Below are positions 25,085 through 34,038 of a stretch of DNA of 64,000 bases, one piece after another. The stretch's first letter is position 1; every line of letters starts with the position of its first letter. This DNA comes from an uncultured Prevotellaceae bacterium (lineage in GTDB: Bacteria; Bacteroidota; Bacteroidia; Bacteroidales; Bacteroidaceae), in contig OMRP01000009.1 in the NCBI GenBank assembly GCA_900313615.1, forward strand, positions 62,001-126,000, written 5' to 3'. The position numbers and the translations under genes are program-made. The notes below the pieces were generated by a model. That model was not told the origin of the DNA. It made no database searches and saw nothing but the letters and a program-made list of their open reading frames with translations.

Positions 25085-26362
25085 CTACTTCGTTTGCTCC
25101 TCCTTGACGCTGTTGCAGCGGTCCAGATAGAACTGTCGGAAATCCGACCATTTGTAATACGGCGCTTGCGTGGTAGGTACGGGCAGGGTAGCCTCGTGAC
25201 CATTGAGCAGGCACTTCACGAGAACAGGGTCGCTGGCTTTCTTGCCACGATAGAACACTAGTTGGATGTTCGACGCCTTGCATGTATTCCAATTCTGGTA
25301 GCAGTTTTTCACCTCGTATGGGTTCTCGGGGTCGAGGTCAGCGCCATTGATGCCCATAAGCACTGTCAATGGTCCGATGCAGGTGTCGTGGCCGAAGCGC
25401 AGGTCGGCGATGTGGTCACTGCTACCATCAAGCACCGCATCCGCTTTCTTGATGATGTCTTGCAGGATGGGAATCATCTGGTATCTCGGTTCGAATACCC
25501 ATGTGTAAGAACCCAAATTGTCCCTTTCCCATTCAGCGGCAATCTCTTCGTCGGTGACGATACCCTCCATCATTCCCTCGTGGCCAATACTTGGCAGCGT
25601 CTTATACAGGTCGACGAGCGAGCTGCCCAGGCGATCCATATTGCCAGGCAGTCCTTCGGTGCTTGTGAAGACGCGAGGAGCCACTTTCTGCCGCAGCGTA
25701 TTGGTGCTTTGGAACTGGTCGCGGTGGTCTTCAAAACGCGGTCTTGACTTCGGATAATTATGTTTCACCGGGTTTTGGCGATCGGTGGGCACCACACCAT
25801 CGAGGGTGAAGCGTGACGACTGCTCGCGTATCTCTATCTTCGGGTTGCACTGCACCAGTTCCTGGCAGAAGGCCGACATGCTGAGCACGCAGCGTCCAGA
25901 AAGCGATGAGATGGCAAACACATTTCCCCCGTTTTTGAACACTTCAGGGAATTGGTTGAACATGGTGCGTGCAATGAACTGATGCTGATCCCAGCCCAAC
26001 TGGGTGAGTTCGCTCACGCCCGTCATCAGTTCCTGTTTGCATGCCATGAATTTGGTGTAGAACGCCTCGCCCAGAGGTGTCAACTGATGGTTGTTATGCG
26101 CCTTGGTCATCAACGTATCCAACTGGATATACAACCTGTCTGTCCAGTAATAACGTGAGCCATGACGTGAATAATGACTGATATAAAAGGGCTGGTATCC
26201 ATTGGGAGCCTTTGTCAGTTCAAAGACTTTCTGTTCATACGGATAGTCGTTGCCATAGGCTCGGCGTGGGTCCGCCTTCAGTTTGTCGAGTGTGGCATTC
26301 GTCTGCGCCCAAGCCATCGAGGTGGTGAGCACCAAAAACAAGGTTGTGAGAATCTTTTTCAT
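25085..26362 (-). CDS. periplasmic histidine-type phosphatase (acid phosphatase/phytase-like, clade 2)
   Basis: The 425-residue protein has a signal peptide (MKKILTTLFLVLTTSMAWA). It has the catalytic HYSRHGSRYYW motif near residue 62 (RHGxR, the phosphorylated histidine loop) and the proton donor pair in RFGHDTCIGP (HD). This order marks branch 2 histidine acid phosphatases, which include MINPP-like phytases. The substrate is not determined. It is the last gene of a five-gene leftward run that begins at 33126, though a ~115-base repeat-filled gap separates it from the preceding lipoprotein gene. Confidence 0.85.
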   Translation of the reverse strand: MKKILTTLFLVLTTSMAWAQTNATLDKLKADPRRAYGNDYPYEQKVFELTKAPNGYQPFYISHYSRHGSRYYWTDRLYIQLDTLMTKAHNNHQLTPLGEAFYTKFMACKQELMTGVSELTQLGWDQHQFIARTMFNQFPEVFKNGGNVFAISSLSGRCVLSMSAFCQELVQCNPKIEIREQSSRFTLDGVVPTDRQNPVKHNYPKSRPRFEDHRDQFQSTNTLRQKVAPRVFTSTEGLPGNMDRLGSSLVDLYKTLPSIGHEGMMEGIVTDEEIAAEWERDNLGSYTWVFEPRYQMIPILQDIIKKADAVLDGSSDHIADLRFGHDTCIGPLTVLMGINGADLDPENPYEVKNCYQNWNTCKASNIQLVFYRGKKASDPVLVKCLLNGHEATLPVPTTQAPYYKWSDFRQFYLDRCNSVKEEQTK

Positions 26363-26384
26363 GTTAGTAGTTTTTTTTATAATT

Positions 26385-26476
26385 GGGAGTTAAAGGGGGA
26401 GTTAAAATGGAAGTTAAAATGGGAGTTAAAGTGGACAAATGTTCAATTATCAATTTCAATATTCAATTTCCAATGT
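26385..26476. repeat. GGAAGTTAAAATGGGAGTTAAA and CAATTTCAATATTCAATTTCC repeats
   Basis: The gap between two leftward genes is filled by GGGAGTTAAA(A/G) words and then TTCAATTATCAATTTCAAT words ending at the lipoprotein stop codon. The last residues of the lipoprotein (TKVVGN) are encoded at the edge of the block. Confidence 0.8.
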
Positions 26477-27952
26477 TCAATTTCCGACCACCTTCGTTTC
26501 CACACGTTCGTCGGAGAGGATTTCACGAGCGGCGGAACGACTGTCGAAATCCACCTTTGTTTTGGTGAAATCGGGCGTATTGAAAGAATAGACCGTCTCC
26601 GCATAGTATTCCTTCGGATTGCGTTGCGGCAGGAGGAAGGGTTTGGAGAATCGGCCTTGGTCGTCTATCTCGGCTAGGAAGAGCTGGGTATAGAGTCCGT
26701 TTTCGCGTCGTGACGTGAACACCACCCAGTGGCTATTCACATTCCAATTGTGGTAACTTTCTGCATCCGGGCTGTTTATCTCGTCAAGTGCCCTCGCCTC
26801 TCCCGTCTGCAAGTTTAGCAGCCATTGGTCGGCCTCTTTGTGCCAAACGGAGAAATAGCCGTAGTCCATGAGTGTGAAGAGGATATACTTACCGTCGTAG
26901 GAGGGACGCGGCCAGGTGAGACTCTTGCCCATCTTCACAGCGTTGAACACCGTGTCCACGTGGTCGCCATAGCGTCCTGTCTCGGGGTCGAAACTGATTT
27001 TACAGAGGTTGTATTTTTCATCTTGGTAATGGGCAGGATATTCCTGCTGCCGGCAGGTCATGTAATAGAGTGTGCGTCCGTCGGGCGAGAACACCGGCGT
27101 ATTCTCCGACCAGTCGGGTGTGGAAAGCAACGAGTCGGTGATTACTTCACGTGTCTCAGGATTGTATACGAACACGTCCGACGAGAGGTCGAACACCTCG
27201 ATACGATTGTCATCCATAGTATGGAAGCTCTGGCGTGTCTGGTTGGTGGAGAAGGCGCAATACTTGCCTGTGGGATGCCAATAGGGGTAGACCATAGAGC
27301 CCCCCAAGAGGTCGTTTTTCGCCTTGAGCCACTCACGTTGTCCATCACGTTGAATCATCGTAGCGCCATGGTCGCCGCGCACATGGAAGACAAACTGTGC
27401 CGGGTCGGTGCGATTGCTGGTATGGCAGTTGACACATTGGCCTGGTATACGGGTGTTGGAAATAATCTCGTATTCGTCGAACGAGGAGAGGTCACGTTGG
27501 TAAATACCCATGTGGCTGAACACCTCATAGCCCGGGGCGATGCGACGATAGGTCAGTCCCCACTCGTCGAGGGCATACGGGCTGACATGGATAGTGAAAT
27601 CCTTGTACTGCGTCCACGCTCCTTCATTCTTGGCGCACACCGTCACCATCAAGTCTTTCCCCTTATTGGATTCAAGCAGTGCATGCCAGTCGTCGATGTC
27701 GAAATCGGCATAGTCGCCATTGGCATTCACTTCCGTGCCATCAGCCCCTTTGATGGTTACGTCCATCCGTTCGCAGTCTCCTTTCATGTTGAAATTGAGC
27801 GGAGCGATACCCACGGGAACGGTCACCCCGGCATAGTCGGGATAGATAGGCGGCAACTCGTTCGACTTCACGGGGCTGTCGGGCTTGTCGGTACATGCTA
27901 CCCACCCTAATGACAGGATGGCGGCAAAGAGGATAAATATCGTTTTCTTCAT
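26477..27952 (-). CDS. CxxCH (haem c motif) beta-propeller lipoprotein, copy B
   Basis: The 491-residue protein has a lipoprotein signal (MKKTIFILFAAILSLGWVAC) and the conserved opening ELPPIYPDYAGVTVPVGIAPLNF. A single haem c attachment motif GQCVNCHTSN lies near residue 170. After it are TolB/PD40-like beta-propeller blades (YPYWHPTGKYCAFSTNQTRQ, NTPVFSPDGRTLYYMT, WPRPSYDGKYILFTLMDYG). It would be a periplasm-facing or surface lipoprotein. It is a paralogue of 29805-31325, matching it throughout (LPPIxPDY, APLNF, HPTxKxxAFSTNxTRQxFHT). It follows a multi-TM protein gene by 28 bases, the same pairing as the other copy. Its function is unknown; electron transfer is an inference from CxxCH. 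Confidence 0.85.
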   Translation of the reverse strand: MKKTIFILFAAILSLGWVACTDKPDSPVKSNELPPIYPDYAGVTVPVGIAPLNFNMKGDCERMDVTIKGADGTEVNANGDYADFDIDDWHALLESNKGKDLMVTVCAKNEGAWTQYKDFTIHVSPYALDEWGLTYRRIAPGYEVFSHMGIYQRDLSSFDEYEIISNTRIPGQCVNCHTSNRTDPAQFVFHVRGDHGATMIQRDGQREWLKAKNDLLGGSMVYPYWHPTGKYCAFSTNQTRQSFHTMDDNRIEVFDLSSDVFVYNPETREVITDSLLSTPDWSENTPVFSPDGRTLYYMTCRQQEYPAHYQDEKYNLCKISFDPETGRYGDHVDTVFNAVKMGKSLTWPRPSYDGKYILFTLMDYGYFSVWHKEADQWLLNLQTGEARALDEINSPDAESYHNWNVNSHWVVFTSRRENGLYTQLFLAEIDDQGRFSKPFLLPQRNPKEYYAETVYSFNTPDFTKTKVDFDSRSAAREILSDERVETKVVGN

Positions 27953-27980
27953 GTCAGGTCAGTGTTTTTGGGGTGCTTTT

Positions 27981-29729
27981 TCATCGCTGAATGTTTGTGA
28001 AGTAGTAACACCAATAAGTATCGCCATAATTTTGCGCCAGTCCCTCACGAGTCATAGTTGGTGACTTGATGTACGAGATGAACTGGCTGAAGCGCTGAAC
28101 AATAGACGGACTGACTTGAGCAGGCATCGGTTCGCCTTGCTCATGACGCATGCTCCACCTAAGAACCAATGCCTCCTGGAAGTGACGAGGGATAGCAGTA
28201 TAGCCAAGTTGCTCGCCCCAACCAACATAGTTGGCGAAATTATCGAGGTCGCCCGTCAGCAGATATTCGGCCATGAGGTATTCATAGGCAAGACGATTGT
28301 TTTTGTTGCCGGAGAAGAGTAATTGGAGCATCTCGGGAGTCACATGGTCGGTGAAGAAAAAGTTATCCTTGAAAGCCATCTGGCGTAGGTGTCCATATTC
28401 AGGATGCTTGGCTATCGCCTGTTCATTGCCCAACAGCGATAGTGTTTCATTGGCCCAATCACTATAGAAGAGCGTCTTCTGCAGCGCCATGAGATATTTG
28501 CGGGCCACGTCGTAATTGCCATTGATGAGGTTGGTCTGCGCTAGTCGTTTGTAGCACCTTGCGCTTTTCTGATAGTCAAGAATGGCTTCCTGAGCCTCGA
28601 AAACCGCATGTTGGGCAAAATTGGCCATACCCAACTGATAGAATGCCTCGGCAGTTGGCATCGGACTGGTCGCATCGCGCTTGACTTCGGGCAAAAGACC
28701 AAAGATGCCGTTTTGGTTATATTCGAACATGTGGTCGGCGAGCAGGCCACGCATCGCCAGGGCAAGATTCTGTACCGTTACTCCTATTTGGTTGTTAGGC
28801 TTGTCAGTGTTGATGGTCTCAATGATACGGTTCCATTGCTGGTGGCTAGCCATGAAATCATACTGCATCACCTTTTCGGCTTTGAAATTGCTGTTTTTCC
28901 AAACGAGCAGTCCCATGAGCAGAAAAGTGTAAAGAGAAAAGAGAATAGTGAATAATTGACCGCCTTCAAGGGATTTGCGAGACCGGTGGAAAGCACGGAC
29001 AATGAATATGAGGACGAAGATGGAGAGTGTGGCCAGCCAAAGCAGCGTTGGAAATTCCGTCGGGTAGCGATGGTAATGGATGCCATACCATAGGTTGTCA
29101 GTTGGTACCGGGAGACAAGATGACAGGATGAAAGGCATGACGGCCAAAAGGAGTAAGGGGATGGCAAATCCCATCCAGGGGTGAGAGGTGAGAGGTGAGG
29201 GTCGAGAGGTGAGGTGCGGAGCCTGCAGGAGGAAAAACAGCACACACACGGGACCCGCCATCCAATAGAGTATGGGTATGGCGGCAATGAGCAGGATGCG
29301 TCGTGTCCAACCACTTGGCAGTTTGTTGAAAGCCCATGTAGCGAGCAGTGTGAGCAAGACCGCCCAAACGCCACCCAGCAGCGCATTCTCGTCGAGCAAG
29401 AAAAGCCAGAGCAGGAACGAAGGCACAAAACTCAGACCGAAGAACCGTCCCCAGTTGGTCAGCCGTAGTGTCAGGAGCTGCACCGCTGAGAGCAGCAACG
29501 CAATGATGAGAGCCCCCACCCAGGCATATAGGAAGAACTGTGTGCAGAACCGTCCTAGTAGGTCGGCCATGCCACCCGGCAGCTTCACTATCTCCCAGAC
29601 GTAGGAACAGTCGAAGAGGAAAAGCTGGTACTGCTCTTGGTAATGCAGGTGATGCGGATAGGCCCATCCGAAAAAGAGGAAGACCGCCACACCGAAAAGG
29701 AGCGTATATAAACAATTAAAAAATTTCAA
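27981..29729 (-). CDS. multi-TM protein with a soluble helical C-terminal half (DUF6057-like), copy B
   Basis: The 582-residue protein starts with a membrane anchor (MKFFNCLYTLLFGVAVFLFFGWAYPHH). It has about 8-10 hydrophobic segments in its first ~280 residues. It ends with a ~300-residue soluble part rich in helical, TPR-like pairs (AEAFYQLGMANFAQHAVFEAQEAILDYQKSARCYKRLAQTNLINGNYDVARKYLMAL in outline). I associate this layout with the family labelled DUF6057, from memory only. It pairs with the CxxCH lipoprotein downstream, and a paralogous pair lies just upstream. A membrane partner for the lipoprotein is a reasonable guess. Confidence 0.75.
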   Translation of the reverse strand: MKFFNCLYTLLFGVAVFLFFGWAYPHHLHYQEQYQLFLFDCSYVWEIVKLPGGMADLLGRFCTQFFLYAWVGALIIALLLSAVQLLTLRLTNWGRFFGLSFVPSFLLWLFLLDENALLGGVWAVLLTLLATWAFNKLPSGWTRRILLIAAIPILYWMAGPVCVLFFLLQAPHLTSRPSPLTSHPWMGFAIPLLLLAVMPFILSSCLPVPTDNLWYGIHYHRYPTEFPTLLWLATLSIFVLIFIVRAFHRSRKSLEGGQLFTILFSLYTFLLMGLLVWKNSNFKAEKVMQYDFMASHQQWNRIIETINTDKPNNQIGVTVQNLALAMRGLLADHMFEYNQNGIFGLLPEVKRDATSPMPTAEAFYQLGMANFAQHAVFEAQEAILDYQKSARCYKRLAQTNLINGNYDVARKYLMALQKTLFYSDWANETLSLLGNEQAIAKHPEYGHLRQMAFKDNFFFTDHVTPEMLQLLFSGNKNNRLAYEYLMAEYLLTGDLDNFANYVGWGEQLGYTAIPRHFQEALVLRWSMRHEQGEPMPAQVSPSIVQRFSQFISYIKSPTMTREGLAQNYGDTYWCYYFTNIQR

Positions 29730-29790
29730 AATAGAATTATAAAATTAAAAAATTATAAAATTATAAAATTACAGGTTATTGAGGGGTAAG
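29730..29790. repeat. AAAATTATAAAATTAAAAAATT repeat
   Basis: A short AT-only block of AATTATAAAATT words separates copy B's membrane gene from copy A's lipoprotein gene, and resembles the words of the 10521-10982 minisatellite. Confidence 0.75.
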
Positions 29791-29804
29791 GGGTGAGGAG
29801 TTTG

Positions 29805-31325
29805 CTACTTCTTCTCCCAAAACACCTTGCTGAACTCGTCGACACTGATGCGGACAGGCTCAATCATGAACTCAGGTCGGTTGTAACTCTTCATGAGGAA
29901 GGTGTTCGTTTCCGGGTCCTCCTGCGGCATGAGGAAGGCCTTTTCTACTTTCCCATTGTTGAAATAAGCAAAGAATATACGGCTGTAATTATTATCGAGA
30001 CGACGACTGGCACACATAATCCAATGCCCATTGCTCGACCATGAGGGGTAACTGTCAGAATAGTCTTTGTCGTTAAGGGGGGTAAGGTCAATGGGCGAAG
30101 AGGTTTCCCAAGTAAGGGCAGTGCCCGTGTACTTATCCATTGGAATACAAACGATTTCAGCATCACGATGTCGGCTATGGAAACAACCATACTGCCCCAA
30201 GGCAAACAGCAGATAACGCCCATCGGGACTGATGCGTGGCAAGGTAACACTCTTGTTAGCCGATGCAGCATCATAGACAAGTTCTTCGTCTCCGAAGTTG
30301 TGCGTTGCCAAATCAAACGACCGACGATAGAGGTTGTATTGCACTTTCTCGAAGGTGGTTCTGATATCCTTGTCACGCATCTCTTCAGGCAGCGGTACCG
30401 ACTTGCAGTAATAGAGGTATTTGCCATCGGGCGACCAGGTAGGATAGACCTCCAACAGCGTGGAGTCATTGCTGACGATGCTCACTGAGTCAGTTTCCAC
30501 ATCGTAGAGAATCATGTCGCTCGCCTCATCGAAAACCTCAATCTTATTGGGATTCAACGTATGGAATACCTGGCGTGTCCTGTTGGTCGAGAAGGCGATG
30601 AGTTTGGCGGTAGGATGCCATGCTGGATAGACACCCGAGGAAATGGTATAGTCGCGCTTCAGGTCTACTTTCGATATCTTGCCATCATTGACAATCACAG
30701 TGCCGGCATTGGAGAGACGCACGTGGAAGAGCATATTGTCGGTCTTGTAGTTCTGATAGCTGTGGCAGTTGATGCACTGGCCTTTCTTTATGTCATTACT
30801 GGTGATTTCGTTGTTGAAAATCTGTGTCTCTTCGAATGAAGTGAGGTTGCGCTGGGCAATCTCCATGAATTCCCATGCTACATACGATGGTTCGATAAGG
30901 CGGTACGATACATATCCATCAATGGGCTCTTCGGCCACATGTATCTCAAACGGGCTGAACGCCAGCCATTCGTCCCCTTTCTGGCCCCAGACTTCCACCT
31001 TGATGCTCTTGCCCTTCGATGCACTGAGCATATCGTGCCATTCCGACTCGGGTATCTGCACCTTCACGCCGTTGCCGTAGGTCTGCTGCTGGCCATCGGG
31101 TGTGGTGAGACGTGCCACGCACTCCGAATATTCATCGGCAGGGAGCATGAAATTGAGTGGCGCTATATTGCAAGGCGCGGTGATATTGCAATAATCGGGA
31201 AAGATGGGTGGCAGACTCTGGGCCTCCTTGGCTGAAGAAGGCACGTCGGGATGATTAGCACACGCTGACAATAGCAGCAGGGCTGTTGTCAGGAACTGGA
31301 ACCAAGGACAAATATATCTTTTCAT
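29805..31325 (-). CDS. CxxCH (haem c motif) beta-propeller lipoprotein, copy A
   Basis: From the ATG at 31325 the product is 506 residues with the lipobox in FQFLTTALLLLSAC. The longer ORF start is not needed, because this ATG is 7 bases after the preceding stop. It has the shared opening SLPPIFPDYCNITAPCNIAPLNF, one CxxCH motif (GQCINCHSYQNYK), and PD40-like blades (YPAWHPTAKLIAFSTNRTRQVF, YPTWSPDGKYLYYCK, LPRISPDGRYLLFALGQYG). It is the paralogue of 26477-27952. Haem c loading needs a cytochrome c maturation system, which is not in this window. Confidence 0.85.
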   Translation of the reverse strand: MKRYICPWFQFLTTALLLLSACANHPDVPSSAKEAQSLPPIFPDYCNITAPCNIAPLNFMLPADEYSECVARLTTPDGQQQTYGNGVKVQIPESEWHDMLSASKGKSIKVEVWGQKGDEWLAFSPFEIHVAEEPIDGYVSYRLIEPSYVAWEFMEIAQRNLTSFEETQIFNNEITSNDIKKGQCINCHSYQNYKTDNMLFHVRLSNAGTVIVNDGKISKVDLKRDYTISSGVYPAWHPTAKLIAFSTNRTRQVFHTLNPNKIEVFDEASDMILYDVETDSVSIVSNDSTLLEVYPTWSPDGKYLYYCKSVPLPEEMRDKDIRTTFEKVQYNLYRRSFDLATHNFGDEELVYDAASANKSVTLPRISPDGRYLLFALGQYGCFHSRHRDAEIVCIPMDKYTGTALTWETSSPIDLTPLNDKDYSDSYPSWSSNGHWIMCASRRLDNNYSRIFFAYFNNGKVEKAFLMPQEDPETNTFLMKSYNRPEFMIEPVRISVDEFSKVFWEKK

Positions 31326-31332
31326 TGTTTTC

Positions 31333-33126
31333 TTATGAATGAATTTCATGACCAAGCTTACCACTTAAAGCAAACGGTTTTTTTCCGAACACATTGTACC
31401 ACCAGTAGGTGTCTCCGAACTCTTCACGCATCGCCTCGCCCAGACTCTCAAGGTTCATGCCGGGCTTCGCCAGTTTTTCCAAGGTTTCCCAGAACTTTTT
31501 GTAGCGGTCGTAAACCGTCTGACTGACGGGAAGCATGATGCGTTTCTTTTCCGGCGATCTGTCCATGTATAGGATATATGCTTCCTGCGCATGCAGGGGG
31601 AATTCCTCATCCATGTGCGACTTTACAAAATTGCGCAGCGATGCCCAAAAGCGACGGGAGTCGCAGCGTATCATAGAGTAGAGCAATGCCTGTTCCGATA
31701 CCACCTTGCTGACGGAATCAGTCCAGAGACTGATACTATTGACAATATAACTGTCACTGTTCTCCACGCCAGTGAGTTCGTCGGGATAGGCTTTCTGCAG
31801 TTCCTTGATCTTATCCGTGACAGGAGTTGGCTGCCAATTGCCGTAGAAAGGATGATGATGCAATATTGTGGTATAGCGTTCCACCAATTTTCCGTCTCCG
31901 ACAGCCAAGGCACAGCGGGAAAGTGTCTTCAACAAGAAGGGAGAGAAACCGTATTGTATGCCATTTTCAAAATTCAGTCGGATGGCTTCGTTCATCATTC
32001 CGTAGTTGTAGTATACTAAAGGCGAAGCGATTTCCAAAAGGGTGACATGGAGCGAATCAGGATTGTTGATTCTAGCCGCGTCGTTGCCCAATTTGAACGA
32101 ACGTTCGAACAGACCTCCTTCGTTCATCAGAGCTATATTCTTGAGGAATACCATTGTGCGGGTAGGTTCCGGATTCTCCTCTGCCATACGGAGAATTTCC
32201 TTCCAGTTGTCGGATTCGGCATGGCGCACCATACGCATCTCGTCGATGTAGTTCTTGTCGTAGTACATCAGCGATAAGGTGAAGACGATGCCAGCAACGG
32301 CACACAACACCGGTGCCACAGTCTTTAACATCGTCAACTTCTTCACCTTGCTACATAGAGGCATAAGCACGGAAAGGGCTGCGAGCACCCAGAACGGGAT
32401 GGAAAGAAGCTTACTATTGTCGAGTGAAGTAAAGAAATGAGGAAAGCCCGCCAACACCACATCTTCGGATTTAAAGTTCGAATAGAGTTGGGTATGCCAT
32501 ATGCTGGCAGTAAAAACAAGCAATACGATGCCTATCAGCTCACGCCAGGTGATTTTTTCAGAAACCATCAGGCATAACATGAAAAGCAAGGCAAACCACC
32601 CCAGCACCGGATAAATGCCAAAGCCTATCAGATACCACGCCAGGTGCCATTTGCGTGGCGTGCTACGGGCAGCCCACAAGAGCGACAGCATGACCAGATA
32701 GCCGACAGACTGCGAGAACCAATAACCTCTAATGGTGGAGATATAAATCCAATAGCCCAAATCGACAACAGATGCAAGCAGACAGGCAACGGGCAAAAGC
32801 ATCAGCGCTATGGCACTTCCGCGCAGTCGGAATGCTTTGGCACCCACAAAGAAGATAAGCGCCCAAATGGCAACCAACACACCTGCTCCCAAAGCTGGAT
32901 GATAAAAGAGTTGTGTGAGCCAAGCTCCCACATATTGCATCAGGCCAAAGGGTTTTGAAAGGAGAGTGTGGTAAAAGGGTTCTCCGACAATGAATTCAGA
33001 ACGGTCATGTGCCGTATAGAGCACCTCTTGATTGATGTGTAATATGTATAAGACAAAAGCCATGAAAACCAACAGGCTTCCATAGAGAAGGACCTTGGAG
33101 ACTTTGTTTGTAGCGTTCATTTCCAT
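31333..33126 (-). CDS. multi-TM protein with a soluble helical C-terminal half (DUF6057-like), copy A
   Basis: From the ATG at 33126 the product is 597 residues. It matches copy B in order: an N-terminal anchor (VLLYGSLLVFMAFVLYILHIN), repeated membrane segments up to about residue 290, then a soluble helical region, ending EEFGDTYWWYNVFGKK. Copy B ends with the very similar QNYGDTYWCYYFTNI, so the GDTYW element is conserved and probably important. It is the first gene of the operon, with a promoter at 33156-33188. Confidence 0.78.
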   Translation of the reverse strand: MEMNATNKVSKVLLYGSLLVFMAFVLYILHINQEVLYTAHDRSEFIVGEPFYHTLLSKPFGLMQYVGAWLTQLFYHPALGAGVLVAIWALIFFVGAKAFRLRGSAIALMLLPVACLLASVVDLGYWIYISTIRGYWFSQSVGYLVMLSLLWAARSTPRKWHLAWYLIGFGIYPVLGWFALLFMLCLMVSEKITWRELIGIVLLVFTASIWHTQLYSNFKSEDVVLAGFPHFFTSLDNSKLLSIPFWVLAALSVLMPLCSKVKKLTMLKTVAPVLCAVAGIVFTLSLMYYDKNYIDEMRMVRHAESDNWKEILRMAEENPEPTRTMVFLKNIALMNEGGLFERSFKLGNDAARINNPDSLHVTLLEIASPLVYYNYGMMNEAIRLNFENGIQYGFSPFLLKTLSRCALAVGDGKLVERYTTILHHHPFYGNWQPTPVTDKIKELQKAYPDELTGVENSDSYIVNSISLWTDSVSKVVSEQALLYSMIRCDSRRFWASLRNFVKSHMDEEFPLHAQEAYILYMDRSPEKKRIMLPVSQTVYDRYKKFWETLEKLAKPGMNLESLGEAMREEFGDTYWWYNVFGKKPFALSGKLGHEIHS

Positions 33127-33155
33127 AGATAAAGACAACGGTACTTAATTTCGTG

Positions 33156-33188
33156 CAAATTTACAAAAAAAAGGACAATCTCCACAAA
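33156..33188 (-). promoter_or_regulatory. promoter of the duplicated lipoprotein/TM operon
   Basis: On the minus strand TTTG (33185-33188) is followed after 21 bases by TAAATTTG (33156-33163). The first gene starts 30 bases downstream. Confidence 0.7.
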
Positions 33189-33219
33189 TTCAGCAAGTTT
33201 TTGTATTATATTACCATTA

Positions 33220-33253
33220 AAAAGGCTGGCTCATTGAAAGAGCCAGCCTTTTA
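33220..33253. terminator. intrinsic terminator after the SusCD-associated lipoprotein
   Basis: AAGGCTGGCTC (33222-33232) pairs perfectly with GAGCCAGCCTT (33240-33250) around ATTGAAA. On the minus strand the stem is followed by TTTTTAATGG. It lies 24 bases past the stop of the leftward lipoprotein gene. Confidence 0.93.
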
Positions 33254-33275
33254 TAATTATACCATCAAGGAATGA

Positions 33276-34019
33276 TTATTCCTCATAGTAAACGGAGTTA
33301 ACAGTACAAGATCCGGAGGTAACCATGAACTGAAGGTCATGAGCTTTACCGTCATTACCTTTAGCACATATCTTAGCAATGTCTTCGGTAAGTTGGAGTT
33401 CATTCAAACCTGAAATCCAATGCACATGCGTTTCAGAGTTATCAGCATTGAAATTGTCCCACCAACCAGACATAACCCTAACGTCCAAATCGTCAGAAGC
33501 ATCAGAAACGTCTATGATAAGAGTTTTGAAGCCCCAGTAGATATCGTCAGAGAGGTATGGGAAATGCTGGCCCTCGTTATCACTGAAACGCATAGCTGCT
33601 GCATTCCAGCCCTCAGGGCTGAATGGCGGTTGCATTTGTGGATCCTCACCATAGATATAAATCTTCTGGAGTTCTTCAGTGATTACTTGGCAAGATACGG
33701 GGAATTGAGCTGTCAATTTAGTACCGTCAGCGCAAAGAGCAGTCAGGATGACAGTATAGTCACCTAATTTCATCTTCTTTTTAGCAAAGTTGCCGATAAA
33801 TTCCTTACCACCGATATCCCACTTTGCATTGACAGGTGCCGAGGTCTCACAGGAAATGACGTTACCATTTTGGCCATTGGCTGCCTTGTCAACAGTGACA
33901 GTGGATTTTGCTATGAGCTCGTCAACAGTGATGTGACCGTCATTGCCGATTTCCTCAGAAACAGGATCACAGGCTATAAACGCACATACTGTGGCAAAAA
34001 ACAAAAATATCTTTTTCAT
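33276..34019 (-). CDS. SusCD-associated surface lipoprotein of unknown ligand
   Basis: The 247-residue protein has a lipoprotein signal (MKKIFLFFATVCAFIAC) followed by an acidic stretch (DPVSEEIGND), typical of surface-exposed lipoproteins. A beta-rich N-terminal domain (VISCETSAPVNAKWDIGGKEF...) resembles Ig-like or PKD modules. The C-terminal ~120 residues are unassigned. It lies 19 bases after susD on the same strand, the usual position for SusE/SusF-like binding proteins, so it probably binds the ligand imported by this SusCD pair. No sequence motif tells me the ligand. Confidence 0.75.
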   Translation of the reverse strand: MKKIFLFFATVCAFIACDPVSEEIGNDGHITVDELIAKSTVTVDKAANGQNGNVISCETSAPVNAKWDIGGKEFIGNFAKKKMKLGDYTVILTALCADGTKLTAQFPVSCQVITEELQKIYIYGEDPQMQPPFSPEGWNAAAMRFSDNEGQHFPYLSDDIYWGFKTLIIDVSDASDDLDVRVMSGWWDNFNADNSETHVHWISGLNELQLTEDIAKICAKGNDGKAHDLQFMVTSGSCTVNSVYYEE

Positions 34020-34038
34020 ATTGATTACTTAAATAATA

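Noticed and set aside
26825..27910. 361-codon plus-strand frame opposite the CxxCH lipoprotein
   Set aside because: The antisense frame has no motif, while the minus strand has a lipobox, CxxCH and propeller blades shared with its paralogue.
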